Positions 53,321-61,374 of a DNA stretch of 64,000 bases are shown piece by piece (the stretch's first letter is position 1; the number at the start of each line of letters is the position of its first letter). Made by a program: the position numbers and the translations under genes. This DNA comes from Nakamurella alba. GTDB lineage: Bacteria > Actinomycetota > Actinomycetes > Mycobacteriales > Nakamurellaceae. The notes under the pieces are model-generated. The model saw only the letters and a list, made by a program, of their open reading frames with translations, made no database searches and was not told where the DNA came from. The stretch spans positions 1,178,001 to 1,242,000 of the forward strand of contig NZ_WLYK01000001.1 of NCBI RefSeq assembly GCF_009707545.1, given 5' to 3'.

Positions 53321-53803
53321 TCAGCCGCCGAGCAGCCAGGGCGCGCGTCCGGAGGTCCAGCGGCTCTCCCACCAGCGGCCGAGACCGTAGGCACGGCCGG
53401 CGCCGGACAGCATGATGCCGACGAGGACGAGCACGACCACGACATGGATGTCGACGACCGGGTTGTCGGTCGGCGCGTAGGTGGACAGGTAGAACAGGCC
53501 CATCCAGACGATCCCGCCGAGGGCGGCGAGCCGGGTCATGATCCCGAGCACCAGGCCGAGGCCCACTGCGGCCATCGTGATCATGAAGACCCAGTCCAGC
53601 CAGCCACCGCCACCACCGGTGAGGTCCCGGAAGAAGACCCCGGGTCCGTTGCTGGCGCCGTGCTGCAGGAAGCCGGACGTGGGGGAGCGGCCGTCCAGCC
53701 ACCCGGCGGTCGCGCTGAAGCCGAGGCCGAACAGTTTGTCGAGGAACGACCAGAGGAAAACGAAGCCGACGATCACCCGCGCCGCGGCCCAGAAGACCGC
53801 CAT
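53321..53803 (-). CDS. DoxX family membrane protein
   Basis: A 160-residue four-helix membrane protein of the DoxX/DoxD type (ARVIVGFVFLWSFLDKLFGL at the N-terminus; FMITMAAVGLGLVLGIMTRL; VVDIHVVVVLVLVGIMLSG). Members are thiosulfate:quinone oxidoreductase-like or form oxidoreductase complexes in mycobacteria; exact role here is unknown. A 13-codon reading frame with a good Shine-Dalgarno precedes it (53828-53869). No strong ribosome site is seen for this gene itself, so it may depend on the short frame. Confidence 0.85.
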   Translation of the reverse strand: MAVFWAAARVIVGFVFLWSFLDKLFGLGFSATAGWLDGRSPTSGFLQHGASNGPGVFFRDLTGGGGGWLDWVFMITMAAVGLGLVLGIMTRLAALGGIVWMGLFYLSTYAPTDNPVVDIHVVVVLVLVGIMLSGAGRAYGLGRWWESRWTSGRAPWLLGG

Positions 53804-53827
53804 TGCCGTGGTGGTCTGCGGAGCTGC

Positions 53828-53869
53828 TTAGGAGTCCGGGCGCTGTCCGGCGGACAGGGTTGCACTCAT
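53828..53869 (-). CDS. Short upstream reading frame (13 residues) before doxX-like gene
   Basis: ATG with AGAAAGG at good distance, then MSATLSAGQRPDS and TAA, ending 24 nt before the DoxX start. It contains a perfect 15-bp palindrome (53843-53857) that can form a hairpin when not translated. It may be a leader peptide; no run of one amino acid suggests a specific attenuation signal. Confidence 0.4.
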   Translation of the reverse strand: MSATLSAGQRPDS

Positions 53870-53907
53870 CTGTGACCTTTCTGTGGGGACACGAACGAGT
53901 GAAAGAG

Positions 53908-53921
53908 TAAGGACGCCCTTA
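53908..53921. promoter_or_regulatory. Palindrome TAAGG-N4-CCTTA upstream of the DoxX gene
   Basis: A 14-bp inverted repeat in an AT-richer stretch about 105 bp before the DoxX start and 39 bp before the short frame. A regulator of unknown family may bind here. It resembles metal- or redox-sensor operators only loosely. Confidence 0.35.
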
Positions 53922-54009
53922 GTCATTTGAAAGATCGACATGCGGCGAAGTGCGGCGATGTGAGATGTCTGATGAAGGGTTGCCTTACTCGAAAGTGCTG
54001 TGCTGGCCG

Positions 54010-54774
54010 TCAGAGGCGGGTGCCGATGCAGCAGGGGTGGCCGGCGGGATCGAGGATGACGATCAGTCCGTCCGTGCGGTGCGGCTGGTGCTCGGGCAGT
54101 TGTCCGCCGTGGCTCACCAGGTCTGCGGCGGTCGCCTCGATGTCGTCGGCGAAGAAGTCCAGATGCAACTGCGGCTGCACCGCCGGGTCCGGCCAGCTCG
54201 GTCGTCGGTGGTCCGGGCGCTCCTGGAAGGACAGGGTCAACCCGCCCAGCAGGAAGGCGTTGGGGAACCGGGCGTGCGGGACCGCGCCGAGTGCTGCGTA
54301 GAAGTCGACCATCGGTGCCGCGTCCGTGCACTCGATGACCAGCGTCGCGATGTCGGTCGCCGGAGTGGAGGTCGGGAACGGCCAGTCGGCCGGGTGGGAC
54401 TGCGGGACGGCGACCACCTGGACCTCGTCCTGGTAGGTGATCCGCCCCGGACTGCTCGTCCGGAGCTCGGTCCAGCCGATCCCGTACCGGTCGAGGAGGT
54501 CCAGGTACGGCGGCACCATGTCGAGCAGGAGTGTCGCGTAGGCGCGGAACCAGGAACGGGCACCCGGGTTCGTGGTGCGGTCGTAGCAGTCCGGCGCGAC
54601 CGTCGTCGGGTCCGGGTAGGCCTCGTTGGCGCTGTCGTTCGCCTCGCGCAGCCAGGTGGCGTCGGCGGGGGACAGCATGCCCTCCTGCGCGAGACCGTTG
54701 GCCATCGCGAAGATCCCGGGCCACCGGCCGTGCCGGTTCGGGCTCGCGCTCTGGAAGCGCACGAAGGTCGTCAC
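54010..54774 (-). CDS. Two-part protein with C-terminal VOC (glyoxalase-like) domain
   Basis: A 254-residue protein. The N-terminal half (residues 1 to about 135) is not recognised. It starts TTFVRFQSASPNRHGRWPGI and is rich in Trp and Tyr. The C-terminal half is a VOC domain (ATLVIECTDAAPMVDFYAAL, LHLDFFADDIEATAADL, LDPAGHPCCIG) of the resistance/dioxygenase-like superfamily. The GTG at 54774 has TAGGCT 6 nt upstream on the minus strand (leaderless). An unstudied fusion; enzyme activity is not predictable. Confidence 0.75.
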   Translation of the reverse strand: MTTFVRFQSASPNRHGRWPGIFAMANGLAQEGMLSPADATWLREANDSANEAYPDPTTVAPDCYDRTTNPGARSWFRAYATLLLDMVPPYLDLLDRYGIGWTELRTSSPGRITYQDEVQVVAVPQSHPADWPFPTSTPATDIATLVIECTDAAPMVDFYAALGAVPHARFPNAFLLGGLTLSFQERPDHRRPSWPDPAVQPQLHLDFFADDIEATAADLVSHGGQLPEHQPHRTDGLIVILDPAGHPCCIGTRL

Positions 54775-54820
54775 CGGCGGAGCCTACGAGGACGGCAGCC
54801 TGGCGGACCCGGAACGGGAA

Positions 54821-54851
54821 CAGCCCCCGTCCGTGATCCGGACGGGGGCTG
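54821..54851 (-). terminator. Terminator after tRNA-Lys
   Basis: A perfect 13-bp stem (CAGCCCCCGTCCG/CGGACGGGGGCTG) with a 5-nt loop, 11 bp beyond the 3' end of the minus-strand tRNA-Lys. Confidence 0.8.
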
Positions 54852-54862
54852 TACTGGCTGCG

Positions 54863-54935
<73 letters not shown>

Positions 54936-55042
54936 CTGCCGACCGCGTGCGGGCGACGGGAGAGAACTTTACAGGGTGGGGGAGGTCGGGAGGAAATCGT
55001 CTGGTCAGGGGCGGTGCGGGGCCGCGCGGACGGTCGCGGTGC

Positions 55043-55048
55043 TAGCGT
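55043..55048 (+). promoter_or_regulatory. -10 box TAGCGT of the trpS leader
   Basis: TAGCGT lies 9 nt before the ATG of the leader peptide, so the leader peptide is the first frame on the mRNA. Confidence 0.45.
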
Positions 55049-55057
55049 GCAGACATC

Positions 55058-55105
55058 ATGAACACGACGACCACCGCATTGCGGAACTGGTGGCGGACCG
55101 CCTGA
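55058..55105 (+). CDS. Trp-Trp leader peptide of the trpS attenuator
   Basis: A 15-residue frame, MNTTTTALRNWWRTA, with two consecutive Trp codons (55088-55093) three codons from its end. Bases 55107-55113 (GCGGCCG), just after the stop, are complementary to 55139-55145, which is part of the terminator stem. A ribosome finishing the peptide covers 55107-55113 and lets the terminator form; a ribosome stalled at the Trp codons leaves it free to make an antiterminator. trpS follows. Confidence 0.8.
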   Translation: MNTTTTALRNWWRTA

Positions 55106-55137
55106 CGCGGCCGCCCTTCGTCGAACCCACCCCACCC

Positions 55138-55160
55138 CCGGCCGCTCTCCCAGTGGCCGG
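55138..55160 (+). terminator. Attenuator terminator hairpin before trpS
   Basis: An 8-bp stem (CCGGCCGC/GTGGCCGG, one G-T pair) with a 7-nt loop, followed by a T-rich stretch TGTTGTGCTGTCGTCTCTC. The left arm can instead pair with 55107-55113. Confidence 0.65.
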
Positions 55161-55208
55161 TGTTGTGCTGTCGTCTCTCGGTGAGCGGTGAACCCCCAGG
55201 AGCACACC

Positions 55209-56285
55209 ATGAGCCTCACCCACAGCCCCGCCGCGGACCACGACGGCATCGACACCGCGGTCCGCCGATCTGCGGAGATCGATGCCCGGATCGCCGTGGC
55301 ACCACAGGAGTTCCGGGTACTCACCGGCGACCGGCCGACCGGTCCGCTGCACCTGGGGCACCTCTTCGGCAGCCTGCTCAACCGGGTCCGGCTGCAGCAG
55401 CTGGGCGTGCCGATCACGATCGTGGTCGCCGACTACCAGGTGATCACCGACCGCGATCTGCCCGGCCCCGTCGGCGAGCGTGTCCTCGGCCTGGTCGCCG
55501 ACTACCTGGCGGTCGGGCTCGACCCGGACCGCACGGTGATCTTCCCGCACTCCGCGGTGCCGGCGCTGAACCAGCTGCTGGTCCCGTTCCTGTCCCTGGT
55601 CAGTGATGCGGAGATCCGGCGTAACCCGACGGTCAAGGCCGAGCTGGCCGCGTCCGGCCGCGCGCTGTCCGGGCTGCTGCTCACCTACCCGATCCATCAG
55701 GCTGCCGACATCCTCGGCAGCGGAGGCACTCTCGTGCCCGTGGGCCGCGATCAGCTGCCGCACCTGGAGATCACCCGGGTCATCGCCCGTCGCTTCACCG
55801 AGCGGTACGGGCCGGTGTTCGCCGAACCGGATGCCCTGCTGTCCGAGGTCCCGCTGCTGCTCGGCACCGACGGGGAGAAGATGTCGAAGTCCCGTGGCAA
55901 CACCGTGCCGCTCGGCGCCACCGCCGACGAGACGGCCGCGATCCTGCGTCGCTCGGTGACCGACGCCCGGCGCGACATCACCTTCGAACCGGAGGAGCGG
56001 CCCGGGGTGTCGGCACTCCTGGCGATCGGCGCCTGCGCGCTGGGGATCACGCCGGAGGTGCTCGCGGCCACCATCGGGACGGGCGGGTCGAAGGTGCTCA
56101 AGGACACCGTCACCGACGCGGTGAACGATCTGCTCGCGCCGATCCGGGCGCGCCGGGCCGAGCTCGCCGCGGACCCGGCCTACCTCACCGGGGTGCTGCT
56201 GGCCGGGACGGCCGAGGCCAACGCCACGGCCAACGACATCCTCGGGCAGGTGCGGCGCGCGATGGGCATGGACTACTTCACCTGA
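55209..56285 (+). CDS. trpS: Tryptophanyl-tRNA synthetase
   Basis: Class I aminoacyl-tRNA synthetase charging tRNA-Trp, 358 residues. The HIGH motif is seen as TGPLHLGHLFG near residue 45 and KMSKS as GEKMSKSRGN near 222. ATG 55209 is chosen for the AGGAG 6 nt upstream; GTG 55188 is in frame but lies in the leader. The tandem-Trp leader and attenuator in front mean expression should rise when charged tRNA-Trp is scarce. In Streptomyces an auxiliary, antibiotic-resistant trpS is controlled in this way, so this could be a second copy; that needs the rest of the genome. Confidence 0.95.
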   Translation: MSLTHSPAADHDGIDTAVRRSAEIDARIAVAPQEFRVLTGDRPTGPLHLGHLFGSLLNRVRLQQLGVPITIVVADYQVITDRDLPGPVGERVLGLVADYLAVGLDPDRTVIFPHSAVPALNQLLVPFLSLVSDAEIRRNPTVKAELAASGRALSGLLLTYPIHQAADILGSGGTLVPVGRDQLPHLEITRVIARRFTERYGPVFAEPDALLSEVPLLLGTDGEKMSKSRGNTVPLGATADETAAILRRSVTDARRDITFEPEERPGVSALLAIGACALGITPEVLAATIGTGGSKVLKDTVTDAVNDLLAPIRARRAELAADPAYLTGVLLAGTAEANATANDILGQVRRAMGMDYFT

Positions 56286-56363
56286 CCGCAAAGTGGTCGG
56301 GAGCAGGCCGCCGCTCGGGTTAGTATTGGCCGCCCGGAAATCCGGGTGGCTGGTGACAGTCAT

Positions 56364-56440
56364 GGCGGGCGTAGCTCAGCTGGTAGAGCACTGGCTTGTG
56401 GTGCCGGTGGTCGCGGGTTCGAGTCCCGTCGCTCGCCCCA
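56364..56440 (+). tRNA. tRNA-His (anticodon GUG)
   Basis: Acceptor GCGGGCG/CGCTCGC with an extra 5' G (position -1, 56364) facing discriminator C, which is the tRNA-His hallmark; anticodon loop TTGTGGT (GTG); T-arm GCGGG/CCCGT with TTCGAGT; CCA is encoded (56438-56440). TAGTAT near 56321 could be its -10 box. Confidence 0.95.
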
Positions 56441-56446
56441 CGTCGA

Positions 56447-56474
56447 CAGGGCCCCGGAGAGATCCGGGGCCCTG
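56447..56474 (+). terminator. Terminator after tRNA-His
   Basis: A perfect 12-bp stem (CAGGGCCCCGGA) with a GAGA loop, followed by TTGCCGTT. It starts 7 bp past the tRNA CCA. Confidence 0.85.
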
Positions 56475-56763
56475 TTGCCGTTCCACGGCCTGACGCCGCG
56501 ACGATCCGGCGCCGCAACCGCGAGGTAAAGGGACACGTTCCGTCACGCCGTCACGCCTCCGCCGCACGGATTCCGTCCTGTTTCACCCGTATGCCCTGAT
56601 CTGCGAAGATCGACTTCGGAACCTCGCGAGACACGCCGGTGAGCAGATTTCACACATTCTTGACGGGCCGAACGAAAGCCCCATAGTCTCAGCGCGTTCA
56701 CAAGGTGTCGGGGAATTCGGCCGGGTGCAGTGCTGCTCTCCCGGTCCCACCAGGAGGACTTCA
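56475..56763 (+). promoter_or_regulatory. Intergenic region with a consensus-like promoter
   Basis: Between the tRNA-His terminator and the surface-protein gene. It contains TTGACG at 56660-56665 and TAGTCT at 56684-56689, 18 bp apart, a good housekeeping promoter that would give a leader of about 70 nt ending in the AGGAGG before GTG 56764. The rest shows no gene. Confidence 0.55.
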
Positions 56764-57870
56764 GTGCACATGTCCCGCCGGTTGGCAGCGGTCGCTGCCG
56801 CCAGCCTCATCGGAATGTTCGGTCTCGTGGGTACTGCCTCAGCGGCGGCCCCGGGGACCATCACACTCACGCCCAGCACGCTGGCTCCCGGTGCCTCGTA
56901 CGAGGTCTCGGGCACCGGCTGTACGGCGAGCGGCCCGGGCGTCACCCAGGTCATCGTCGACCCGGGCGACGGTTCGGACCTCATCGCCGTCGAACCCGCC
57001 GCGGACGGTTCGTGGAGCACCACGACCACCGCCTCCGCCACGGCCGGCAGCTACATCGTGGTCGCCGCCTGTGACCGCTACACGGACTCCTACGAGTACA
57101 CCCCGGCGACGCTCACCGTCGTGCAGCTCACCCCGAGCGGCACCATCGGCGACATCACCCGGGCCGGCTGCAAGGTCGACATCCCGATCGCCACCGGCGA
57201 TCCGGTGACCTACAAGCTCGACGTCTACGACGACGGCGACGTGGTCGACACCATCACGTTCACGCCGACCGCGGCCGACAAGACCACGGTCGTCACCTGG
57301 GTGATCACCGAGCCGGCGCGGGAAGAGGCCCCGGGCGTGGGCTTCTACCTGACCGGCCCGGACGGGGAGTCCCTGGACTCGGTCGACCCGTACGAGTACC
57401 CGGCCTCGGCCGCGGATGCCTGTGCGGAAGCCGGCGACATGACGATCTACCTGTCCGGTGACGAGGTCTCGCAGGGCGGCGCCCTCGACATCACGGCCGC
57501 CGGCTTCTACCCGGACGAGACCGTGACGGTCACCCTGCACAGCACCCCGATCGTGCTCGGCTCGTTCATCGCCGACGCCTCGGGCGCCGTGGCCGGCACC
57601 GTCACCATCCCGACGGATGCCGAGGTCGGTGCGCACACCATCACCCTCGACGGTGTGACCAGTGGACTGTCCGTCTCGGCCGACATCTACGTGCTGGCCG
57701 CATCCGCCGGCGGCGGTGGCACCGGCGGTGGCGGTAGCTCCGGCGGCGGCAGCGGACCTGACCTGGCCGCGACCGGCGTCGACTCGCTCGGCATCGCCTC
57801 CTGGGGTGTCGGCCTGGTGCTCGTCGGCGGCGCCGCTCTGGCTCTGGCCCGCCGTCGGTCCGTCAGCTGA
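56764..57870 (+). CDS. Secreted LAxTG-anchored surface protein
   Basis: A 368-residue exported protein: signal peptide (LAAVAAASLIGMFGLVG, cleaved near ASA-AP), two or three Ig-like beta domains with conserved Cys, a Gly/Ser linker, then LAATG, a hydrophobic helix and RRRS at the end. LAxTG is the motif cut by actinobacterial class E sortases, so the protein is probably covalently attached to the cell wall. No sortase gene is in the window. GTG 56764 has AGGAGG 7 nt upstream; ATG 56770 is the next choice. Strong promoter and terminator suggest high expression. Confidence 0.8.
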   Translation: MHMSRRLAAVAAASLIGMFGLVGTASAAAPGTITLTPSTLAPGASYEVSGTGCTASGPGVTQVIVDPGDGSDLIAVEPAADGSWSTTTTASATAGSYIVVAACDRYTDSYEYTPATLTVVQLTPSGTIGDITRAGCKVDIPIATGDPVTYKLDVYDDGDVVDTITFTPTAADKTTVVTWVITEPAREEAPGVGFYLTGPDGESLDSVDPYEYPASAADACAEAGDMTIYLSGDEVSQGGALDITAAGFYPDETVTVTLHSTPIVLGSFIADASGAVAGTVTIPTDAEVGAHTITLDGVTSGLSVSADIYVLAASAGGGGTGGGGSSGGGSGPDLAATGVDSLGIASWGVGLVLVGGAALALARRRSVS

Positions 57871-57908
57871 CCTCGACCCGCTGATCTGACCGACAGCAAG
57901 GCCCTCGC

Positions 57909-57944
57909 AACGGCGGGGCACCGGATCTCCGGTGCCCCGCCGTT
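57909..57944 (+). terminator. Terminator after the surface protein gene
   Basis: A perfect 17-bp inverted repeat (AACGGCGGGGCACCGGA and complement) with a minimal loop, 38 bp after the stop codon. Confidence 0.85.
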
Positions 57945-57987
57945 CTCGTTGACCCGGGATCACGGACCGGGATGACAGAGTGGGCCG

Positions 57988-58992
57988 GTGACCGAAAGCA
58001 CCAGGAAGCACGGGCGGCACCGCGCCGGCCGACCCTGGTACGTCCGGATGGTCTCGTCGCCGGCGAAGTGGTGGAAACGGGCCGGGCTGGTCGTCGCCGT
58101 GCTGGTGCTGGCGCTGGTCGTCGACGGCCTGCTGATCCTCGGCCGGGTCCAGCACGTCGCCGTCCGTCTGGTCCCGCCCGCCTCCGGCACCACCTTCGTC
58201 ATCGTCGGGTCCGACTCGCGGGCCGACATCCCGGCCGGCACGGCGCAGGACTCCTTCGGCGGGACGGTCGAGGTGCCGGGTGAGCGCGCCGATGTCGTCC
58301 TGGTCGTGCACACCACCGCGGACGGCCGGTCCACCACGCTGTCGGTACCGCGCGACCTGATCCTGCGCAGCGCCACCGGCGGCCCGATCCGGCTCGCCCT
58401 CACCCTGGACAGCGGACCGCAGGCGCTCACCGACGCGCTCTGCCGCTCCCTCGGCATCGGCATCGACCACCTCGCGATCATCGACTTCGCCGGGTTCGCC
58501 GCCGTGGTCGACGCCGTCGGTGGGGTCACCGTCGACATCCCGTACCCGTTGCGGGACAAGTGGTCCGGTCTGCAGCTCGACACCGCCGGCCGGCAGACGC
58601 TCAGCGGCGTCCAGGCTCTCGCCCTGGTGCGTTCGCGGCACGGTGAGCAGCTGATCGACGGGACCTGGGTGGCCGACAGCGAGGCGGCAGGGGCGGGGGA
58701 GCGGACCCGCTGGGCCGGCGTGGTGTTCGACGCGCTGCAGCAGTCCGCCCGGAACGCCCGGACCAACCCGCTCCGCCTGCAGCAGCTGGCCTGGACCGGC
58801 GCCGGCGTGCTGACCACCGACGACGGCACCGGGGTCTGGGATCTCGCGTCGCTGGCCGGGTCGACGGGGTCGCCTGTCGACCTGCCGTCCGCGCCGCTGA
58901 AGGGCGCGCAGCTCGGGCAGGTGATCACCGACGCCACCATGGCCACTCTGGAGGCGGCCGGGATCTCCGGCGGCTGCACGCCTCCGGCATAG
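57988..58992 (+). CDS. LytR-CpsA-Psr (LCP) family protein
   Basis: A 334-residue membrane protein: basic cytoplasmic N-terminus, one helix (LVVAVLVLALVVDGLLIL), extracellular LCP domain from about residue 65. LCP residues are seen in IVGSDSRAD, SVPRDLIL and LALVRSRHGEQ. LCP enzymes transfer undecaprenyl-linked glycopolymers, such as arabinogalactan or teichoic acid, to peptidoglycan. The C-terminal about 80 residues have no recognised motif, and the LytR_C domain common in actinobacteria is absent. GTG 57988 is preceded by a CAGAGT box 6 nt upstream. Confidence 0.85.
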   Translation: MTESTRKHGRHRAGRPWYVRMVSSPAKWWKRAGLVVAVLVLALVVDGLLILGRVQHVAVRLVPPASGTTFVIVGSDSRADIPAGTAQDSFGGTVEVPGERADVVLVVHTTADGRSTTLSVPRDLILRSATGGPIRLALTLDSGPQALTDALCRSLGIGIDHLAIIDFAGFAAVVDAVGGVTVDIPYPLRDKWSGLQLDTAGRQTLSGVQALALVRSRHGEQLIDGTWVADSEAAGAGERTRWAGVVFDALQQSARNARTNPLRLQQLAWTGAGVLTTDDGTGVWDLASLAGSTGSPVDLPSAPLKGAQLGQVITDATMATLEAAGISGGCTPPA

Positions 58993-58995
58993 GGC

Positions 58996-59997
58996 TCAGC
59001 CCGATCCGGCGCGCAGTCGGAGCGCATAGCCGGCGGTGACGGCGACCCCGTGATCGTCGTCGGCCGCCAGACCGTTCAAGATCCGGTCGGCCGCATGACC
59101 GGGGATCTCGGTGAGCGCCTGGGCGATGCGGCGCTTCACCGTGCTGTCGCCGGCGGGGATCGCGTGCTCGAACGCCGTCGTCACCTTCCCCGCGATGCCC
59201 GGATCTGCCGCCAGCGCGGCCAGGACATCGGCGGCGTCGACGTCGTCGATCCCGTCGAGCACCATGCCGACGAGAATGCCGACCACCGCGGGTCCGCCGC
59301 GACTGCCGAGAGCGAGGGCGGCCCGCCGGCGGATGTCGGCCTCGTCGTGGTGCAGCGCCTGCCGCAGCGGGTCGTCGGCGATGCCGTCGGGCAGTGCGGC
59401 AAGGGCTTCCACGGCTCTGCCCGCGACTGCGGGGTTGTCGGCGTCGAGTGCAGTGGCCAGGGCGGCCAGACCGCCGTCGCCGGAACGGGCGAGCGCCCAG
59501 CGGAGCGCTCCGGCCACGTTCGGCTCCTGCTCGGCGAGCACCGCCTCGGTCAGTGCCCCGGCGCTCCCGGCGTCGGAATCGGACACGGACAGCGCGGCGC
59601 GGAGCCGGTCGTCGGGGCGCTCGGATCCCAACGACCGCAGCAGGGCCACGGTCCGCAGCACGTCGTCCCACTCGGCCGGACCGCTGGCTCGGATCCGCTC
59701 CAGGCGGGTGAGCAACTCGGTCTCCGCGGCGATCCGGTCGCGGGTCCGTCGGAGCAGTGACTCCACCAGCTCCGACGGGACGAACCCCGGATCGTCCATC
59801 GCCCGCCCGACCTCGCGCAGCGACAGCCCCAGCGACCGCAGCCCCTCGATGTGCAGGATCCGGGCCAGGTCGCCCTCGGTGTACTCGCGATACCCGGCGC
59901 CGGTCCGGCCGTCCGGACGCAGCAGGCCCAGCGACTCGTAGTGGCGGAGCATGCGCGCGCTGACCCCGGACCTGCGGGCGACATCACCGATCAACAC
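58996..59997 (-). CDS. MerR family regulator fused to HEAT repeats
   Basis: A 333-residue protein. Residues 1-75 are a MerR winged helix (VARRSGVSARMLRHYESLGL and RTGAGYREYTEGDLARI); 75-115 form the dimer coiled coil; from about 130 to the end are HEAT-type alpha repeats (LRWALARSGDGGLAALATAL, IRRRAALALGSRGG). MerR proteins distort promoters with long spacers. No Cys metal site is present, so the signal may be a protein or a ligand bound by the repeats. It lies 7 bp after the HEAT gene stop and is cotranscribed with it. Confidence 0.87.
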   Translation of the reverse strand: MLIGDVARRSGVSARMLRHYESLGLLRPDGRTGAGYREYTEGDLARILHIEGLRSLGLSLREVGRAMDDPGFVPSELVESLLRRTRDRIAAETELLTRLERIRASGPAEWDDVLRTVALLRSLGSERPDDRLRAALSVSDSDAGSAGALTEAVLAEQEPNVAGALRWALARSGDGGLAALATALDADNPAVAGRAVEALAALPDGIADDPLRQALHHDEADIRRRAALALGSRGGPAVVGILVGMVLDGIDDVDAADVLAALAADPGIAGKVTTAFEHAIPAGDSTVKRRIAQALTEIPGHAADRILNGLAADDDHGVAVTAGYALRLRAGSG

Positions 59998-60004
59998 CGG
60001 ACGA

Positions 60005-60634
60005 TCATCCTCCGCCGGTCAGGTGCACCCGCTGCGCCTCCGAGACCGCGAACCCGGACTCCGGGTCCCGATGCAGGGCCCGGGTCGCCGCGGCGTGCTC
60101 CCGTACGGCTGGGTCCTGGTCGGTCAGGGCGAGATCGATTGCTGCGTCGGCATCCTCGCCGAGCACGACCAGCGCCCGACTCAGACTGCGCCGGGTCGAC
60201 AGCTCGCCGCGTCCGAGTCGGCCGCCCAGGATCGTGGCCAGTGCGGAACGGCCGTCGTCGGGGACCAGGAGCACAGCGGTCCGCCAGGCCGCGGTCGCGA
60301 CGGCGTCGTCCGGATCGGTGAGCAGTTCCTTGGTGATCGCCGGCCAGGCCCGGCGGTCACCGATCTTGCCGAAGGTGTGCAGCGCCTGGCTGCGTTCCTG
60401 GGAGGTCGGCGACCGGAGCGCGGTGAGCAGTCCGGGCAGGGTGACATCGGCGGGCAGTCGGGTCAACGCCCAGGTGAGCATCTCGCGCACCTGGAAATCG
60501 GGTTCGACGGCACACCGGGCAAGCAGCTCGCCGGCCGCCGACGGATCCGCGACGGTACCGATCGCCAGCGCCGCGCGCAGCCGCACCGACGGGTCGCCGT
60601 GGTGCAGGGCTGTTTCCTGGGTCCTGTCCGACAT
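60005..60634 (-). CDS. HEAT-repeat protein, partner of the MerR-HEAT regulator
   Basis: A 209-residue all-alpha protein built of HEAT-like repeats (VRLRAALAIGTVADPSAAGEL, VREMLTWALTRLPAD, QALHTFGKIGDRRAWPAI). It has no catalytic motif. It precedes a MerR regulator whose C-terminus carries similar repeats, so the two may interact or sense the same thing. The promoter with a MerR-type 19-bp spacer lies just upstream. Confidence 0.82.
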   Translation of the reverse strand: MSDRTQETALHHGDPSVRLRAALAIGTVADPSAAGELLARCAVEPDFQVREMLTWALTRLPADVTLPGLLTALRSPTSQERSQALHTFGKIGDRRAWPAITKELLTDPDDAVATAAWRTAVLLVPDDGRSALATILGGRLGRGELSTRRSLSRALVVLGEDADAAIDLALTDQDPAVREHAAATRALHRDPESGFAVSEAQRVHLTGGG

Positions 60635-60654
60635 CGTTGACCACCTCCACCGGC

Positions 60655-60685
60655 AGTGAAGGCCTTGTCACCGTGTCAGGGTCAA
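60655..60685 (-). promoter_or_regulatory. MerR-type promoter with 19-bp spacer and operator
   Basis: On the minus strand TTGACC (60680-60685) and TTCACT (60655-60660) are 19 bp apart, the over-long spacing MerR activators correct. Between them is the inverted repeat CCTTGTCAC-C-GTGTCAGGG (7 of 9 arm positions match, 60663-60681). It drives the HEAT gene and, behind it, the MerR-HEAT regulator, suggesting autoregulation. Confidence 0.65.
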
Positions 60686-60692
60686 GCCCGGA

Positions 60693-61286
60693 TCAGCCCA
60701 GGGAGGTGGCGACCGCGACCGCCTGCTCCGAGGTCGGGCCGGGCTGCGGCACGAAGACGGTGCCGCGGTAGTAGGCGAGCTCGCGGATCGACTCCTTGAT
60801 GTCCGCCAGCGCACGGTGCGCCATGCCCTTGGCCGGCTGGGAGAAGTAGACCTTCGGGTACCAGCGCCGGGTGAGCTCCTTGATGGAGGAGACGTCGATC
60901 ATCCGGTAGTGCAGGTAGCCGTCCAGCTCCGGCATGTCCCGCGAGATGAACCCACGGTCGGTGCCGATCGAGTTCCCTGCCAGCGGCGCACTTCTCGCGT
61001 CCGGGACGTGCTGCTTCACATACGCCAGGACCAGTTGCTCGGCCTCCTGCAGGGTCACGGCCGACGCCCGCACCTCCTCGGTCAGGCCCGACTTCGCGTG
61101 CATCTCCTCGACCACCGGCGGCATCGCAGCGAGCTTCTCGTCCGAGGCGTGCACCACCACGTCGACGCCCTCGCCGAGGATGTTGAGGTTCCCGTCGGTC
61201 ACCAGCGCGGCGATCTCGATGAGCGCGTCGTTCCCCAGATCGAGGCCGGTCATCTCGCAGTCGATCCACACCAGTCTGTCCGTCAC
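60693..61286 (-). CDS. orn: Oligoribonuclease
   Basis: DEDDh 3'-5' exoribonuclease that degrades 2-5 nt RNAs, including pGpG from c-di-GMP, 197 residues. Catalytic acids are in [11 protein letters not shown] (Asp and Glu), the Asp in [10 protein letters not shown], and [11 protein letters not shown] with the general-base His and final Asp. TAGGGT lies 7 nt before GTG 61286 on the minus strand (leaderless). It converges nowhere; divergent from the HerA-like gene. Confidence 0.95.
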   Translation of the reverse strand: MTDRLVWIDCEMTGLDLGNDALIEIAALVTDGNLNILGEGVDVVVHASDEKLAAMPPVVEEMHAKSGLTEEVRASAVTLQEAEQLVLAYVKQHVPDARSAPLAGNSIGTDRGFISRDMPELDGYLHYRMIDVSSIKELTRRWYPKVYFSQPAKGMAHRALADIKESIRELAYYRGTVFVPQPGPTSEQAVAVATSLG

Positions 61287-61374
61287 CCCGCGACCCTATC
61301 GCCGCGCGGACCTCCCCCGGGCACCGACGCGTGCTTAGGGTGAGCCCAGCATCCCCTCCTCGGAAGGCCGGACG

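Noticed and set aside
55106-55208. T-box riboswitch before trpS
   Set aside because: No T-box sequence or specifier loop; the tandem-Trp leader frame and overlapping hairpins explain the region.
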